Assembly (NCBI GenBank): GCA_943913625.1
Contig: CALTYW010000057.1
Coordinates: 1 to 14,139 of the forward strand
Direction of reading: 5' to 3'
Origin: an uncultured Campylobacter sp.
Lineage (GTDB): Bacteria > Actinomycetota > Actinomycetes > Mycobacteriales > Mycobacteriaceae
DNA: 14,139 bases
Positions 13,044 through 14,139 of the stretch are shown here, piece after piece. The notes under the pieces were generated by a model. That model was given only the letters and a program-made list of their open reading frames with translations, made no database searches and was not told where the DNA came from. The position numbers and the translations under genes are program-made. Position 1 is the stretch's first letter. Each line of letters starts with the position of its first letter.

Positions 13044-14072
13044 CTAGACCAGCAGCTCGGCGATCTGGATCGTGTTCAGCGCCGCGCCTTTGCGCAGGTT
13101 GTCGCCCGAGACCACGAACACGAGCCCGCGGTTGCCGTCGACAGCCTGGTCCTGGCGGATGCGGCCAACAAGCGAGTCATCCTTGCCGGCGGCGGCGCGC
13201 GGGGTGGGCACCTCTACAACCTCGACGCCCGGGGCCTGCTCGAGCACCGAGACGGCCTCATCCGGGGTCACCGGCTCGGCGAACTCCGCGTGCACGACCA
13301 TCGTGTGGCCCGTGAACACCGGCACACGCACGCAGGTGCCGGACACCTTCAGCTCGGGCAGACCCAGGATCTTGCGGGACTCGTTACGAAGCTTTTGTTC
13401 CTCGTCGGTTTCGAGGGTGCCATCGTCGACAAGCGAGCCCGCGAGCGGCAGCGCGTTGTAGGCGATCGGCGCAACGTACGGCCCGAGGTCCGCAACCTCG
13501 AAGGAGTCGCCGTGGGTGAGCGAGGGCGCATCGGCACCGATGGCCTCCACCTGGCCGTAGAGCGCATCCACGCCGGCCAAACCGGAGCCGGAAACGGCCT
13601 GGTAGGAGGCGACGCGCATCGTCGTCAAGCTGAAGCGCTCATGCAACGCCTTCACCACCGGCATGATCGCCATCGTGGTGCAGTTCGGGTTCGCGATGAT
13701 GCCCTTCGGAAGCGTCTCGAGATCGCCGGGGTTGACCTCGGAAACCACGAGCGGGACCTCGTCGTCCTTGCGCCACGCGGACGAGTTGTCCACGACCTTG
13801 GCGCCCGCGGCCGCGAAGACCGGGGCCCATTCGCGCGACGTGGAACCGCCGGCGGAGAACAGCGCGATGTCCACGTCAGCGACGGACTCCTCGGTCACCT
13901 GGGTGAGGTCCTCGACCTCGATCTCGGAGCCGCAGAACCCGAGCTTCGTGCCGGCCGAGCGCGGGGAGGCGAAGAAGCGGACCTTGTCGGCGGGGAAGTT
14001 GCGTTCCTCGAGGATCGCGCGCATGACGCGGCCGACCTGGCCGGTGGCGCCGACAACTGCGATGGTGGTCAT
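13044..14072 (-). CDS. asd: Aspartate-semialdehyde dehydrogenase
   Basis: A 342-aa cytoplasmic enzyme that reduces aspartyl-4-phosphate to aspartate semialdehyde with NADPH, the branch point to lysine, diaminopimelate, threonine, methionine and isoleucine. Residues 1-15 form the Rossmann NADP-binding loop, with Val-Gly-Ala-Thr-Gly-Gln-Val-Gly at 7-14. The catalytic Cys131 lies in Asn-Pro-Asn-Cys-Thr-Thr. Gln158 is in Ser-Tyr-Gln-Ala-Val-Ser-Gly. The base His256 is in Pro-Val-Phe-Thr-Gly-His, and substrate-binding Arg residues flank it (Arg249). The length matches the actinobacterial enzyme. The ATG at 14072 is 6 nt after the lysC stop. Its ribosome site GGGAGG lies within the last lysC codons, so the two are co-transcribed and probably coupled. 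Confidence 0.97.
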   Translation of the reverse strand: MTTIAVVGATGQVGRVMRAILEERNFPADKVRFFASPRSAGTKLGFCGSEIEVEDLTQVTEESVADVDIALFSAGGSTSREWAPVFAAAGAKVVDNSSAWRKDDEVPLVVSEVNPGDLETLPKGIIANPNCTTMAIMPVVKALHERFSLTTMRVASYQAVSGSGLAGVDALYGQVEAIGADAPSLTHGDSFEVADLGPYVAPIAYNALPLAGSLVDDGTLETDEEQKLRNESRKILGLPELKVSGTCVRVPVFTGHTMVVHAEFAEPVTPDEAVSVLEQAPGVEVVEVPTPRAAAGKDDSLVGRIRQDQAVDGNRGLVFVVSGDNLRKGAALNTIQIAELLV

Positions 14073-14078
14073 GGTGAT

Positions 14079-14139
14079 TTACCTCCCGGTGCCTGCGTAG
14101 ACCACGGCCGGCTCGTCGCCGCCGAGGTCGAACTTGGTG
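14079..14139 (-). CDS. lysC: Aspartate kinase, C-terminal end (partial)
   Basis: The last 20 or so codons of a minus-strand gene entering from the right edge. They end in Gly-Gly-Asp-Glu-Pro-Ala-Val-Val-Tyr-Ala-Gly-Thr-Gly-Arg before TAA (14081-14079). As I recall it, this is nearly the C-terminus of C. glutamicum LysC. Aspartate kinase phosphorylates aspartate, the step before Asd, and the lysC-asd order is the standard corynebacterial operon. The regulatory ACT domains and catalytic part lie outside the window. Confidence 0.9.
   Translation of the reverse strand, partial: TKFDLGGDEPAVVYAGTGR

Noticed and set aside
1..14139. CRISPR arrays, tRNA or rRNA genes, and insertion-sequence transposases
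   Set aside because: No regularly spaced repeats, no tRNA-like cloverleaf and no transposase-like protein were found by reading both strands.

Overview
The window reads as chromosomal DNA of a Corynebacterium. It is GC-rich with mostly C- or G-ending codons. The order lysC-asd ... sigC/katA ... mrp matches what I recall of the C. glutamicum chromosome. MrpA carries the fused MrpB domain typical of Actinobacteria, and several genes seem to be translated from leaderless mRNAs. No species call is possible from the sequence alone.

Layout, left to right: (1) 1-384, minus: the signal peptide and start of a secreted surface protein that runs off the window, with a good sigma-A-type promoter and a 5'-UTR inverted repeat. 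(2) 490-1878, minus: a 462-aa membrane protein with YhgE/Pip-like architecture, divergent from (3) 2051-7968, plus: a complete six-gene Mrp cation/proton antiporter operon, mrpA(B)-C-D-E-F-G, whose genes overlap or nearly touch. MrpE lacks the usual first membrane helices. (4) 8055-9656, minus: the catalase KatA, ending at a hairpin that faces the mrp operon. (5) 9785-10321, plus: a SigC-like ECF sigma factor divergent from katA, followed by a two-repeat His/Met-rich YdhK/DUF1541 lipoprotein (probable copper binder) and by a YkvI-type transporter-like membrane protein with a long acidic tail. (6) 12565-13043: a non-coding stretch of about 480 bp between convergent genes. It holds two related terminator hairpins, then a 230-bp element bounded by 32-bp inverted repeats (28/32 identical) and filled with hairpins, then a GC-rich block of competing hairpins. 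(7) 13044-14139, minus: asd and the last codons of lysC, the start of the aspartate-family amino-acid pathway.

How the genes fit together: Mrp handles Na+/H+ and pH homeostasis. katA, sigC and the YdhK-like lipoprotein suggest a redox/copper/respiration neighbourhood, which is an inference from what is known of SigC in C. glutamicum and of DUF1541 copper lipoproteins. lysC-asd is an unrelated housekeeping operon. The part least explained by known genes is the inverted-repeat element at 12712-12941.
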